NCBI RefSeq assembly: GCF_022447245.1
Contig: NZ_JAKVBC010000023.1
Location: 1 to 64,000, forward strand
Reading direction: 5' to 3'
From: Kordia sp.
Lineage (GTDB): Bacteria; Bacteroidota; Bacteroidia; Flavobacteriales; Flavobacteriaceae
DNA length: 64,000 nt
Of the stretch, positions 30,587 to 41,600 are shown piece by piece; positions within the stretch are counted from its first letter, which is position 1; each line of letters opens with the position of its first letter. A program made the translations under genes and the position numbers. Under the pieces are notes generated by a model. It had not been told where the DNA came from. It saw only the letters and a list, made by a program, of their open reading frames with translations, and made no database searches.

Positions 30587-33500
30587 ATGAACAGAGAGGG
30601 AATCTTACAGAAGGCAAAGACAGAAGAGTTTTGGGCAAAAAACATGCAAGAAATTGCACAGCTCAACGCATCTTCTTTCTTTGGAGGAGTTCAACTAAAA
30701 GGAGAAAAGGGCAAAACTAGTTTTAAGGTAAACCTAAATGCTTCTGATGTTGCGGCAGTAAAAAAACTGTGTAATAACTCAGAGGTGTTGATTTATAATT
30801 ACTTTTTAAATGTCATAAGTAAATTATTAATTGATTACAAAGAAGTCCCTTTTTTCCTTTCACCAGTTCAGCAATTCCAACAATTTAAGAACAGCGAAAA
30901 AATCTTTTTTGTCCAGCCAAAGATCAATTCAGATGAAAACTTCAAACAACTGTTTTCAACTCAAAAAAATGTACTGGTACAGCAATTACGCTATGTACTT
31001 TCTTGGGAAGAAATCACAGCACTAGTCGAAGACAAAAATACACTGAATACCCTCTCACAATTTGGTTTTGTGGTTAACACCAAAGAAATAGCGACAGAAC
31101 TTGAGGCGAATGTTCAAACACTCTTTCAATTTGTAGTAGACGGGGAACGTCCATATTTGAGGATACAACTAAAAGGAGAAATGTTTGCGCCGAAAGTTCT
31201 GGAGTTATTTGGAGAAAACTTCAACACCTTACTCAGCGATGTACTTGCCAATACGTACGAACCAATTAAAAACTTACGTAGAAGCAGCGAAGCAGAGCAA
31301 GCTATTTTAGAAGACATCAATACACCGAGATCGTACTTTTCATTAGAAAAAAACACACTCGAATTGTTTGATGAGCAAGCAAACGCAAACAGTACAAAAA
31401 TTGCCTTCAAACACAACGATCAAACCATTTCATATGGTGCATTAGCAGCAAGCTCCAATCAAATGGCGGCGTTTTTGCTAGATCAATACAATGCGCAAAA
31501 AGACATGCTCTTTGGAGTGATGTTATCACGTTCCATCCCAATGGTAGAAGCCATTCTTGGAATTTGGAAAGCAGGAAGCGCATATGTGCCAGTTGGAACG
31601 ACTTTGCCAGATGAAAATGTAGTACAAATCATTGAAAACTCTCAGTTTCAAGCGATTATTACAGATGATGAAGCAGTCGTAGCGCAGTTAGAAAGACTAA
31701 ATACAGGCGTTGCCGTTATCCACTTAAAAAAGGAGGCAGCAACAATCGCAAGTTATTCTACAGAAGCTGTACAAGTTCAAATTAACGACAACGATTTGGC
31801 ATACGTAATCTACACCAGTGGATCTACAGGAAAACCAAAAGGAGTGATGATTGAACACATCGGAATGTTGAATCACATGGGCGCAAAAATCACAGAAATG
31901 GGCATCACTTGTGATAGTATTATTTCTCAAAATGCACCACATACCTTTGACATCTCTGTGTGGCAATTATTTGCACCAATCGTAATTGGAGCGACTGGTG
32001 TGATTTACGACAATGAAACGATCATTGATATCAAAGAATTTGTATCACGATTAGAAGCAGATCAAATCACAATTTTAGAATTAGTGCCATCGTATCTGTT
32101 GGAAATGTTGTATCACATCGAGCAGCAAGAAGCAGATATTCAATTAGCGTTTACCATTTTAATTCTCAACGCAGAAACCTTAACAAAATCAATGGTGGCG
32201 CGTTGGTTGGCATTATATCCACAAATTCCAATTGTAAATACCTACGGAGCAACAGAAGTATCAGACGACACGTCGCACTACATCATGAACGAAGTGCCAA
32301 CAAGTTACTCAGTTCCGGTAATGGACAAGCCAATTCAGCACTTTGAAGTACACATTGTGGATGAAAATTTCCGCAAAGTACCAATTGGAGTACAAGGCGA
32401 AATCTTACTAGCAGGTCCATGTGTGGGACGCGGATACTTTAACGATCCGGAGCGTACAGCAAAAGCGTATTTGCAAGGACCGATTGAAGGTGTAACCAAC
32501 TGCGAAAGAGTCTACAAAACGGGCGATTTAGGACGTTATATGCCAGATGGAACGATGGAATTTGTCGGACGTAACGACAATCAGGTAAAAATCTCAGGGC
32601 ACAGAATAGAATTAGACGCTATCGAAAACATTACGGCGGGAATTGACGGCATCAAAAACGCAAAAGCCGTAGCGCATACCGATAAACAATTTATCGCTTT
32701 ATATTATTTGGCCGACACTGCCGTAGAAAAGTCTCTGATAGAAGAAACGATTCTGCAAAAGTTACCAAAATACATGTTGCCAGCGGCAATTATTCACATG
32801 GTTAACTTCCCATTGACAACCAATGGAAAGATTGACAAAAAAGCATTGCCGGAACCAACACAGTATTTACAAAGCGAAGGAACGGAATACGTAGCGCCAG
32901 AAACGGAATTACAAGAAAAAATAGCAGCAATTTGGTCAGCAGTACTCAATGTAGACAACGTAGGATTAAACGATCATTTCTTTGAATTAGGCGGACACAG
33001 CTTAAAGCTTATGCGTTTAAAGAACGAATATCACAAAGAATTCTCGGTAAACGTTAAAATTAAAGAATTCTTTGAAAACGCTACGCTAAAAGCACATGCC
33101 AATATCATAGAAGCAGCGGAAAACGATGTATATGTGGCAATTGAAAAAGTGCCAGAAGCAACAAGTTACGAAGTATCTAACGGACAAAAACGTTTGTGGA
33201 TCGTTAGTCAAATACCAAATGCTTCTTCCGCATACAACATGCCGTACAGAGTTTATTTAGACGGAAGTTACAACATAAACAATCTAGAAAAAGCTATACA
33301 TGCAACCATTGCAAGACACGAAACGTTGCGAACAGTTTTCAGAGTAGATGAAAGTGGCGAACTAAGACAAGTCATTCAATCACCAGAAAAACTCAACTTC
33401 AACATCACACAATTAGATTTTAGACAAATCTACGATGTGCAAGGCGCAGTAGAAGAATACATTTCGCATGACACACACCAAATGTTCGACATGGAAAACG

Positions 33501-34546
33501 GACCTTTGTTTAGAGCAACGTTCATCAGAACAACTGATGAAAACTATGTGTTCTATTACAACATCCATCACATTATCGGCGATGGTTGGTCTTCCAAAGT
33601 ATTGGTAGAAGATGTAATGCGTTACTATGAAGCATATCAAAGCGGAAGCGAAGCGGAAATGCCAGCATTAAACATTCAATACAAAGACTATGTACACTGG
33701 GAAAATCAGCAAGTAGCTTCTGGAAAATACCAAAGACATCAAACCTACTGGACGAAACAATTCTCAGGAAGAATTCCACAAATAGAATTTCCTGAACAGA
33801 AAAAACGTCCAATGACACGCTCGTATGCAGGCTATGCACTTGGGATGTATCTATCAGAAGAAAACAGCAACAAGTTAAAAGATTTCTGCAACGAAAACGA
33901 AGGAAGCTTATTTATGGGAATGCTTTCCGTTTGGAATGTATTGCTACATAAATACACCAAAGAAACAGACATCATCATCGGCTCGCCAGTTGTGGGAAGA
34001 GAACACGACGATTTAAAAAATCAAATTGGATTCTACATGAACACGCTAGCATTGCGAAATAACATCAATCCAAATGATGACTTTAACACGGTATTCCAAA
34101 AAGTAAAACGCAATACACTCGAAAGTTACGATCATCAAATGTATCCGTTTGATGCCATCATCGAAGACATAGGCTTACAAACAGAACGCAATCGAAATCC
34201 ACTCTACGATATTATGTTTTCTTATCACAATATCGAAGAACGCGACTCAGTTCAGGCATTTTCAAATGAGGTGATTGACTTAGGATTTGTAAAAGCAAAA
34301 ATCGATTTGCTCATCAACGGAATGGAAGTCGGCAATCAACTCTATCTAGAAATCAATTACGATAGCGATCTTTTTGACATGAGCCTAATGAAACGCATGC
34401 TGCGTAATTACGAACAATTACTCGCTGAATTGCTTTCCAATACCAACGAAAGCATTCAAAATGTAACATACGAGACAAAAGCAATCAAACAATTCAAAAA
34501 GAACAACCTTTTAAAACTTAAAAGCATTAAAGCCAACACAATATGA
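30587..34546 (+). CDS. NRPS subunit N5: half-C-A(Dab-like)-T-C
   Basis: The 1319-residue protein has no docking domain. Its first ~245 residues resemble only the C-terminal lobe of a condensation domain: they begin at a FWxxN stretch and contain no HHxxxDG. An A domain follows (YTSGSTG about 31811-31831, YGATE in place of YGPTE) with code DIWEINTDD, which from memory resembles codes assigned to 2,4-diaminobutyrate in pseudomonad synthetases. The T domain has LGGHS (Ser805), and a complete C domain with HHIIGDG (about 33567-33587) ends the protein. Since N4 already ends in a full C domain, the half C is not needed for bond formation and may be a protein-contact domain. The stop overlaps the oxygenase start by four bases (ATGA). 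Confidence 0.93.
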   Translation: MNREGILQKAKTEEFWAKNMQEIAQLNASSFFGGVQLKGEKGKTSFKVNLNASDVAAVKKLCNNSEVLIYNYFLNVISKLLIDYKEVPFFLSPVQQFQQFKNSEKIFFVQPKINSDENFKQLFSTQKNVLVQQLRYVLSWEEITALVEDKNTLNTLSQFGFVVNTKEIATELEANVQTLFQFVVDGERPYLRIQLKGEMFAPKVLELFGENFNTLLSDVLANTYEPIKNLRRSSEAEQAILEDINTPRSYFSLEKNTLELFDEQANANSTKIAFKHNDQTISYGALAASSNQMAAFLLDQYNAQKDMLFGVMLSRSIPMVEAILGIWKAGSAYVPVGTTLPDENVVQIIENSQFQAIITDDEAVVAQLERLNTGVAVIHLKKEAATIASYSTEAVQVQINDNDLAYVIYTSGSTGKPKGVMIEHIGMLNHMGAKITEMGITCDSIISQNAPHTFDISVWQLFAPIVIGATGVIYDNETIIDIKEFVSRLEADQITILELVPSYLLEMLYHIEQQEADIQLAFTILILNAETLTKSMVARWLALYPQIPIVNTYGATEVSDDTSHYIMNEVPTSYSVPVMDKPIQHFEVHIVDENFRKVPIGVQGEILLAGPCVGRGYFNDPERTAKAYLQGPIEGVTNCERVYKTGDLGRYMPDGTMEFVGRNDNQVKISGHRIELDAIENITAGIDGIKNAKAVAHTDKQFIALYYLADTAVEKSLIEETILQKLPKYMLPAAIIHMVNFPLTTNGKIDKKALPEPTQYLQSEGTEYVAPETELQEKIAAIWSAVLNVDNVGLNDHFFELGGHSLKLMRLKNEYHKEFSVNVKIKEFFENATLKAHANIIEAAENDVYVAIEKVPEATSYEVSNGQKRLWIVSQIPNASSAYNMPYRVYLDGSYNINNLEKAIHATIARHETLRTVFRVDESGELRQVIQSPEKLNFNITQLDFRQIYDVQGAVEEYISHDTHQMFDMENGPLFRATFIRTTDENYVFYYNIHHIIGDGWSSKVLVEDVMRYYEAYQSGSEAEMPALNIQYKDYVHWENQQVASGKYQRHQTYWTKQFSGRIPQIEFPEQKKRPMTRSYAGYALGMYLSEENSNKLKDFCNENEGSLFMGMLSVWNVLLHKYTKETDIIIGSPVVGREHDDLKNQIGFYMNTLALRNNINPNDDFNTVFQKVKRNTLESYDHQMYPFDAIIEDIGLQTERNRNPLYDIMFSYHNIEERDSVQAFSNEVIDLGFVKAKIDLLINGMEVGNQLYLEINYDSDLFDMSLMKRMLRNYEQLLAELLSNTNESIQNVTYETKAIKQFKKNNLLKLKSIKANTI

Positions 34547-35535
34547 AAAATCAATTATTAAAATTAAGAAATATGGGCGCTGTGCAGACCATGAGCGCAG
34601 ATGTAGTAAAGACTTCATTTCTAGATAATGGATTGAATTTTCCATTAGTGTTAGAATCTGCCATGAGCGATGTCATCCTTGAAAAATGGATGGTAGATAA
34701 CAGAACAGATTTCGAAGAAAAATTACGCAAACACGGCGGAATTTTATGTAGAGGTTTTGGAATTGATACGGTAGAAAAATTCCAAAGTTTGATGGACAAA
34801 TTTCCAAACGAACTTTTAGACTATGCATTTCGTTCCTCACCGCGATTTGAAATCACAAACAATGTATACGTTTCTACAACCTATCCGCCAGATGAAATCA
34901 TCAATATGCACAGTGAAAGTTCGTATGCGCCAACACATCCAAGTCGCATCGTGTTTTGCTGCATCATTGCTGCAGAAGAAAGAGGAGAAACACCAATTGC
35001 AGACAACCGATTGATTCTACAACACATGAGCGATGAATTGAAACAAAAGTTCATGGAAAAAGGCGTGCAGTACAGAAGATATCTCAACAGCTTTATGGGA
35101 CTTGGTTGGGAAGAAGTATTCCAAACAGAAGACAAAGCTGTAGTAGAAGCAGAGTGCAAAAAGAACGGAATGGACTTTACCTGGGTAAGTGACAAAGAAT
35201 TGGTGCTTACTTGGACGAAAAAAGCCATTTGGGAACATCCAGTAACTGGTGAATTGGCATGGTTCAATCACAGTTTATTCTTCAACAAGTACATGTTGCC
35301 AGACTCTATTTTGAACGCTGTAGAAAACGACGATCAATTACCAAACAATACATTCTTTGGAGACGGAACACCAATATCCAAAGAAGAAATCGAAGAAATA
35401 AAAACCGCTTACAAAAAGTCAACTGTAATGTTTCCTTGGGAAGAAGGAGACGTATTATTCTTAGACAATATGTTCGCGTCGCATGGAAGAAACTCATACA
35501 AAGGAGAGCGCAAAATCATTGTGTCCATGTCATAA
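34543..35535 (+). CDS. SyrP/TauD-like Fe(II)/2-oxoglutarate hydroxylase
   Basis: The 330-residue protein has the facial-triad residues of the TauD/SyrP family: His123-x-Glu125 (NMHSES) and His314 (ASHGRN), with Arg323 nine residues later suited to bind the 2-oxoglutarate carboxylate. In known systems SyrP-type enzymes beta-hydroxylate Asp-type residues on carrier proteins. Here the gene lies between N5 and N6, and N6 has an Asn-type A domain preceded by a condensation domain that has lost its active site, so beta-hydroxyasparagine on N6 is the most likely product. Translational coupling to N5 (ATGA overlap) supports equimolar production. The triad uses H-S-E rather than the more common H-N-E or H-x-D; this still satisfies the motif. 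Oxygenase identity is firm, substrate inferred. Confidence 0.88.
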   Translation: MKNQLLKLRNMGAVQTMSADVVKTSFLDNGLNFPLVLESAMSDVILEKWMVDNRTDFEEKLRKHGGILCRGFGIDTVEKFQSLMDKFPNELLDYAFRSSPRFEITNNVYVSTTYPPDEIINMHSESSYAPTHPSRIVFCCIIAAEERGETPIADNRLILQHMSDELKQKFMEKGVQYRRYLNSFMGLGWEEVFQTEDKAVVEAECKKNGMDFTWVSDKELVLTWTKKAIWEHPVTGELAWFNHSLFFNKYMLPDSILNAVENDDQLPNNTFFGDGTPISKEEIEEIKTAYKKSTVMFPWEEGDVLFLDNMFASHGRNSYKGERKIIVSMS

Positions 35536-35587
35536 AAAAGTAAGTAGTAATAAGCAATCACACAAAACCAAAAAATATAAAAACATT

Positions 35588-38500
35588 ATGGCTTCAAATG
35601 TCACAGATAACATAAATGGATATGAGTTCTCTGATAATCAGAAACGCTTGTGGAATGTAGCAAAAGAACAGTTTTCTACATTCTTCAACCAAATGGTAGT
35701 TTCGTTGCAAGGAAACCAGACTTCAGCAGATGTGTTACAAGCAATTCGCTCTGTATTCAACGCGCATGAAGTATTCACGTTCAGAGCGCATAAAAACGAT
35801 CAATATTACTATCCAATTCAATTTCAATACAATCAAGATACTATTGATTACAAAGAAGTAGATGGAAATTCAGCTACAGCTGAAAGCGATATCGAAAACT
35901 ATTTAGCTGCCCCTTTTCAACCTACTGAAAATGCAGCAGTACGTTTTTGTTTCTCCATGCAAAACGACTTTGTACAAACAATTCACATCCGATTGTTTAG
36001 TCTTTGGGGCGATACGTATAGCTTATTGTCTTTGGCAGAACGAATGACTGCACTTTTAAATACTACTGAAAACGCTGCTGCAGATGCAGATGCCATTCCA
36101 TACATCAACTATGCAGCTTGGCAAAATGATCTCATCAAAAATCCAGAAGATGATGCGGCTTCATTTTGGAGAACCTATGCAGATGAAAAAGGAAAAACAA
36201 TCATTCCTTTTGGAAATGCTACGACAAGAACATTTACTCCAGAAAGAAGACAAATTGCAGTGATTGAAGGAGATGCGAAAAGACAATTAGAAGCGGTATG
36301 TACTGATAAAAACGGAACATTGTCAGACGGATTGTTATTCCAGTATCTTTCATTTTTAGGAACCTTTACCAAAGAAAACATAACGCTTGGTTATGTACAA
36401 AACGATCGTACCTATGATGAGCTTAAAAATACATTGGGATGTGTAAACAAAACACTTCCTTTGGTACTAAATACTACTTCCATACTTGAAAATACGGCAC
36501 TCAATACCATTCAAAGTCAAGTAGCGCAAATCACGAATTGGTCAGACTATTACACAATCAAAAAGGACGAATCGCAATGCTTCAACTACTCGTTTGAATG
36601 TATTACAGCAGGCGATTCTGCAAGTATTTCGGATGTGTATTCTGTGCAAAACAGATTCAGATTAAAAATAAGCTGCGTAGTATTTACTGATAAAATTGTA
36701 GTAGATGCTTACTTTGATACAAGCTACTACACAGTAAGCGATATCGCTGTTATGGAAGCGCAACTAAAAAAGAACTTTACAAGTACAATAAAAGTAAATG
36801 CTTCACGTGAATTAAGCGAGATTGAAAGAAACATTATTGAAGCAGCAAACAATACTTCACAAGGTTTTGAAAGCTACAATGCCATCACAGATTTGATTGA
36901 TGCACAAGCAGCGAAAAATCCAGAAGCGATTGCGCTTGCTTATGATGTTGTTCAATACAGCTATGGCGAATTACAAGAAAAAGTAAACAAACTAGCCAAT
37001 TACTTAGTAAACGAATACAATGTTTCCAAAGGAGACGCAGTTTGCCTCTTATTAGAAAGATCAGAAACCTTTGTGGTAAGCTTACTAAGTGTCTTAAAAA
37101 TTGGTGCGTACTATGTGCCAATCAGCAGAGAATATCCATTAGAAAGAATCCGATTCATCTTAGAAGATACAGCTTGCAACCTATTATTGACAGACGTTGA
37201 TGTAAAAATGAGCGATGAAGCAATGCAAGTAGCGATCTTCAATCCGACTTTGGAAGAAACCTACAAAGGCGAATCGGCGACTTTTGAAACCAACATACAA
37301 AATACAGACACAGCATATTGTATTTACACGAGCGGATCAACCGGAAACCCAAAAGGTTGTTTGATCTCACATAAAAATCTACTGAACTATGTTTCTTGGG
37401 CAAATCAATACTATTTTGAAAATGAAGCTTATGGAAATTGGGGATTCTTTACAGCAGTCTCGTTTGATTTAAGTGTCACATCTATCTTCACGAGTTTGAC
37501 TAGAGGAAAGCGATTGACTATTGAAAAAGAAGGCGCGCATATTGCTGAATTGTTAAAGAAAAACTTCGAAGATTCTACAGTAGATACATTAAAACTAACA
37601 CCAGCACACTTATCGTTATTGGCAGAATTAGACATCCAAAACACAGCGATCAGAGTGCTTATCTGCGGAGGCGAACAATTGACTCCACAACAAGTAAACA
37701 TCGTAAAAGGCATTAGCTCTGAGATTACCATATTCAACGAGTATGGTCCAACAGAAGCTACGGTAGGTTGTATTACAAAAATAGTGGAAGCGGACGAAAA
37801 GATTCGCATTGGAACACCAATCGCAAACATGTCAGTTGCTATTGTAAACGATCAAAATGAAGCTTGTGAAATTGGCGCTACTGGTGAATTAATCCTTTCG
37901 GGAGAAAGCATCAGTAAAGGCTATCTCAATAGAGAAGAAAAAACTAGAGAGAAATTCCAAGACGAACTGTTAGGTGAATCTGGTCGTTACTACAGAACAG
38001 GCGATTTAGCACGCTGGACAGCAGATGGCGAAGTTGAATTCTTAGGTAGAATTGACGATCAAGTCAAAATAAGAGGCTATCGCATTGAATTGGCTGAAAT
38101 AGAAGACTGTCTCTCACAATCTGAATTAATTGATGAAGCAGTAGTCATCATTCGCGAAAACGAAGCACAAGAAAAAGAAATTGTAGCCTATGTTCGTGCC
38201 AAAGAAGCACTCAACGCAGGAACCATTCAAGAATTCTTAGGAACACGAATTCCAGAGTACATGTTGCCAGCGCATTATGTACAATTAGTAAGCTTCCCAT
38301 TAACCATCAATGGAAAAGTAGATAGAAAAGCATTGCCTGAACCATATGGAATGAGTTTAGGAACAGGTGCTGAATACAGAGAGGCTTCTACCGAAACAGA
38401 ACGCACACTCGTAGGACTTTGGGAAGACATCTTAAAAAGAGAACAAATTGGAGTGGATGACAATTTCTTCCTTATCGGAGGAAACAGCTTAAGAGCGATG

Positions 38501-38674
38501 ACAGTCATCAATCACATTCAAAAAACATTCGAGGTAAAATTACAGCTCAAAGACTTCTTTGAATCTGCAACCATTGCAGAAGTAGCAGAACAACTAGATG
38601 CATTGATCTCTCTACAATCTCTCAAAGAAGAAATGAATTCTGAAAAAGAATTTGAAAGCGAAATTATATTATAA
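35588..38674 (+). CDS. NRPS subunit N6: C(dead)-A(Asn)-T
   Basis: I chose the ATG at 35588 (1028 residues); an upstream in-frame ATG at 35483 lies inside the oxygenase gene. The N-terminal ~430 residues follow the condensation fold (start EFSDNQKRLW), but the HHxxxDG region reads RLFSLWG (135-141): both histidines and the aspartate are gone, so it cannot catalyse normally. The A domain has YTSGSTG, NEYGPTE and code DLTKIGEVG (Asn). The T domain has IGGNS with Ser967. N5 ends in a full C domain that can make the peptide bond, so the dead C may act as an interface domain recruiting the adjacent SyrP-like hydroxylase, as described for siderophore synthetases. The tail ends SEIIL and fits the docking domain of N7. 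Confidence 0.93.
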   Translation: MASNVTDNINGYEFSDNQKRLWNVAKEQFSTFFNQMVVSLQGNQTSADVLQAIRSVFNAHEVFTFRAHKNDQYYYPIQFQYNQDTIDYKEVDGNSATAESDIENYLAAPFQPTENAAVRFCFSMQNDFVQTIHIRLFSLWGDTYSLLSLAERMTALLNTTENAAADADAIPYINYAAWQNDLIKNPEDDAASFWRTYADEKGKTIIPFGNATTRTFTPERRQIAVIEGDAKRQLEAVCTDKNGTLSDGLLFQYLSFLGTFTKENITLGYVQNDRTYDELKNTLGCVNKTLPLVLNTTSILENTALNTIQSQVAQITNWSDYYTIKKDESQCFNYSFECITAGDSASISDVYSVQNRFRLKISCVVFTDKIVVDAYFDTSYYTVSDIAVMEAQLKKNFTSTIKVNASRELSEIERNIIEAANNTSQGFESYNAITDLIDAQAAKNPEAIALAYDVVQYSYGELQEKVNKLANYLVNEYNVSKGDAVCLLLERSETFVVSLLSVLKIGAYYVPISREYPLERIRFILEDTACNLLLTDVDVKMSDEAMQVAIFNPTLEETYKGESATFETNIQNTDTAYCIYTSGSTGNPKGCLISHKNLLNYVSWANQYYFENEAYGNWGFFTAVSFDLSVTSIFTSLTRGKRLTIEKEGAHIAELLKKNFEDSTVDTLKLTPAHLSLLAELDIQNTAIRVLICGGEQLTPQQVNIVKGISSEITIFNEYGPTEATVGCITKIVEADEKIRIGTPIANMSVAIVNDQNEACEIGATGELILSGESISKGYLNREEKTREKFQDELLGESGRYYRTGDLARWTADGEVEFLGRIDDQVKIRGYRIELAEIEDCLSQSELIDEAVVIIRENEAQEKEIVAYVRAKEALNAGTIQEFLGTRIPEYMLPAHYVQLVSFPLTINGKVDRKALPEPYGMSLGTGAEYREASTETERTLVGLWEDILKREQIGVDDNFFLIGGNSLRAMTVINHIQKTFEVKLQLKDFFESATIAEVAEQLDALISLQSLKEEMNSEKEFESEIIL

Positions 38675-38690
38675 AAATACAACCACCACC

Positions 38691-41600
38691 ATGTACAAAT
38701 TAGTTAAAACATTAGTAGCAAATAACATTCACCTTTCCGTAGAAAGCGGAAACTTGAAAGTAAAATTTGATGGGAAACAACTACCACAAGACTTGCTTTC
38801 ACAAATCAAAGCGAATAAAGAAGCATTGATCGCGTATCTTTCTCAAGAAGATGGCGCGGCAGATGATCGTATTGAAAAAGCAGCAACAAGTGTTTCCTAT
38901 CCGTTGTCTTCTGCACAAAAAAGATTGTGGATTCTACACCAAGTCGATCCAGGTGCCGTTGCGTACAATATGGCGGGACAAACAACGCTTGACGGCTCTT
39001 ACAATCTTAAAAACTTCGAACGTGCCATCAATGCTACAATTGCACACCACGAGATTTTAAGAACGGTATTTCGCGTGGATGAAAATGACGAAGCAAGACA
39101 GTGGATTTTAGCTGCAGAAGACATAAACTTCACAATCTCACACAAAGATTTCAGAGGTTTAGATGCAGCAACACAGCAAGAAAAAGTAAGCAACTACATC
39201 CAAGAAGATTCGGTAAAACCATTCGATTTCGAAAATGGTCCGTTATTGCGTGCGTCCATGCTGCAGGTGGCAGATGATCAATTTGTGTTCTACTACAATA
39301 TGCATCACATCATCAGCGACGGTGTATCTATGGACAATTTAGCCAAAAACATTATGATGGCGTACACGGCCATTCAAAGTGGAGAAGAAGTAGTATTGCC
39401 AGAATTGCGCATTCAGTACAAAGACTACGCAGTATGGCAATTAGCGCAATTGGAAAGTGAAGCGTCAAAAGCAGACAAAACATTCTGGTTAGATCAATTA
39501 GCGGGAGAATTACCAACACTAAATCTTCCATCTACCAAAAAGCGCCCAACTGTACAAACCACCAACGGGCAAAACTTAGCAACGTATATCGACAAAGAAA
39601 TTGCACAAAAATTTACTGCGTTTTGTCAGCAAGAAAACGGAAGTCTTTTCATGGGATTGGTGGCTGTGTTAAACGTATTATTCTACAGATATACCAATCA
39701 AAAAGACTTCATCGTAGGAACGCCGATTGCAGGAAGAGACAACGTCGATTTGGAAGATCAAATCGGGTTTTATGTAAATACCCTAGCATTGCGCAATCAA
39801 CTTACATCAGCGCAGTCTTTTGCAGATATTTTTGCCAATGTTCGTAAAAATACCTTAGAGGCGTATGCACACCAAAACTATCCATTCAACCAACTGATTC
39901 AGGATTTGGACATCAAAAGAGACGTGAGTAGAAATGCCATTTTTGATGTGATGGTAACGATGCACAACTTTGATAACAGTACGGTAAATCTTCAAGTTAA
40001 TGAAGACGAAGTAGATGTAATCATGGAATACGGTTCAGCACAAAGTAAGTTTGACTTGGAATTAAACTTCAAAGAAGTAGATGGTTATATCTACCTAGCT
40101 GTAATCTACAATGCAGATGTGTACGAAGGTGAGATGATGAAAAACTTCTTGCAACACTTCAAAAGCATTATGCAAGCAGTAACGGAAGTTCCAACTGAAA
40201 AAATTGGAAGGTTGAATATGTTACAACCGGCTGAAGTAGCTGTTTTAGAAGCATTCAACGATACAGATGTCGTATATGACGAAGCAAAAACGGTGTTAGA
40301 ATTATTTGCACAGCGCGTTGCTGAAAATCCAAACCAAATAGCGTTGCGTTTTGAAGATGAGTGTTTGACTTATAAAGAATTAGATGAAAAATCGAATCAA
40401 TTAGCCAATTATATCGCTTCCAAAAATATAAGCAATACGCTAATTCCAATCTGTGTAGATCGTTCTTTTGAAATGATGATCGGAATCTGGGGAATCATAA
40501 AATCTGGAAATGCGTATGTACCTGTAGATCCAGCCTATCCGCAAGAGAGAATGGATTATATTTTAGAAGATACCAACGCAACTTATGTAGTATCTACTTT
40601 GGAGTACGCTGAATTTTTCGAAAATGCGAAGGTAATTAATTTAGAAGGATCTGACTATGAAACCTATCCGACAACTGCACCAAATGTAACTGTAACCGAA
40701 GCAGAGTTGGCATATTGTATTTACACTTCAGGAACCACAGGAAAACCAAAAGGTGTAATGATTGCGCATGCTTCATTTGCAAATTATGTTCACTGGGCGA
40801 AAGCGACCTACAATACAGAGAACTTACAAAACTTTGATTTTGGACTCTTTACGTCAATTTCTTTTGACTTAACGATCACAAGTATGTTTTTGCCGCTTGT
40901 AAGTGGAGACACGTTACATATTATGAAAAAAGAGCAAAGCGTACTCGAAACCTTATTAAAATACTTTGAAAGTGGTATTTCATGTATCAAACTAACACCT
41001 GCACACATCAGTCTTTTAAAAGGTACAGAAGGATTACAAACAACCGTGCAAATGGCAGTGGTTGGTGGAGAAGCCATGCAAAACCAACATGTAGAAATTT
41101 TACGTTCGTTAAATCCTGAAATGAAAATCTACAACGAATATGGACCAACAGAAGCAACTGTTGGTTGTGTGGTACGCGAAATCGAAACTGTAGATGAAAA
41201 CATCGTGATTGGAACGCCAATTGCGAATACTCAAATCTACATTTTAGATGCAGACAAAAACTTAGTCGCACAAGGTGTAGAAGGCGAAATGTATATTGGA
41301 GGAAAAGGATTGGCAAGAGGATATGTCAACAAACCAGAATTGACTGCTGAGAAGTTCATACAAAATCCTTTCAATGCAGACGAACTTATATACAAAACAG
41401 GAGATGTCGCAAAATGGGATGCTAGCGGAAATATTGATTATGTTGGCAGAATTGACAATCAAGTAAAAATCAATGGATATCGTATTGAATTGGGAGAAGT
41501 GATCAATGCACTTGAGCAACTTGAAACTGTGCAACAAGCAGTAATGGTAGTTGATAAATCATTAGATAACAAACGTCTTGTAGGATATATAGTTTCAGAA

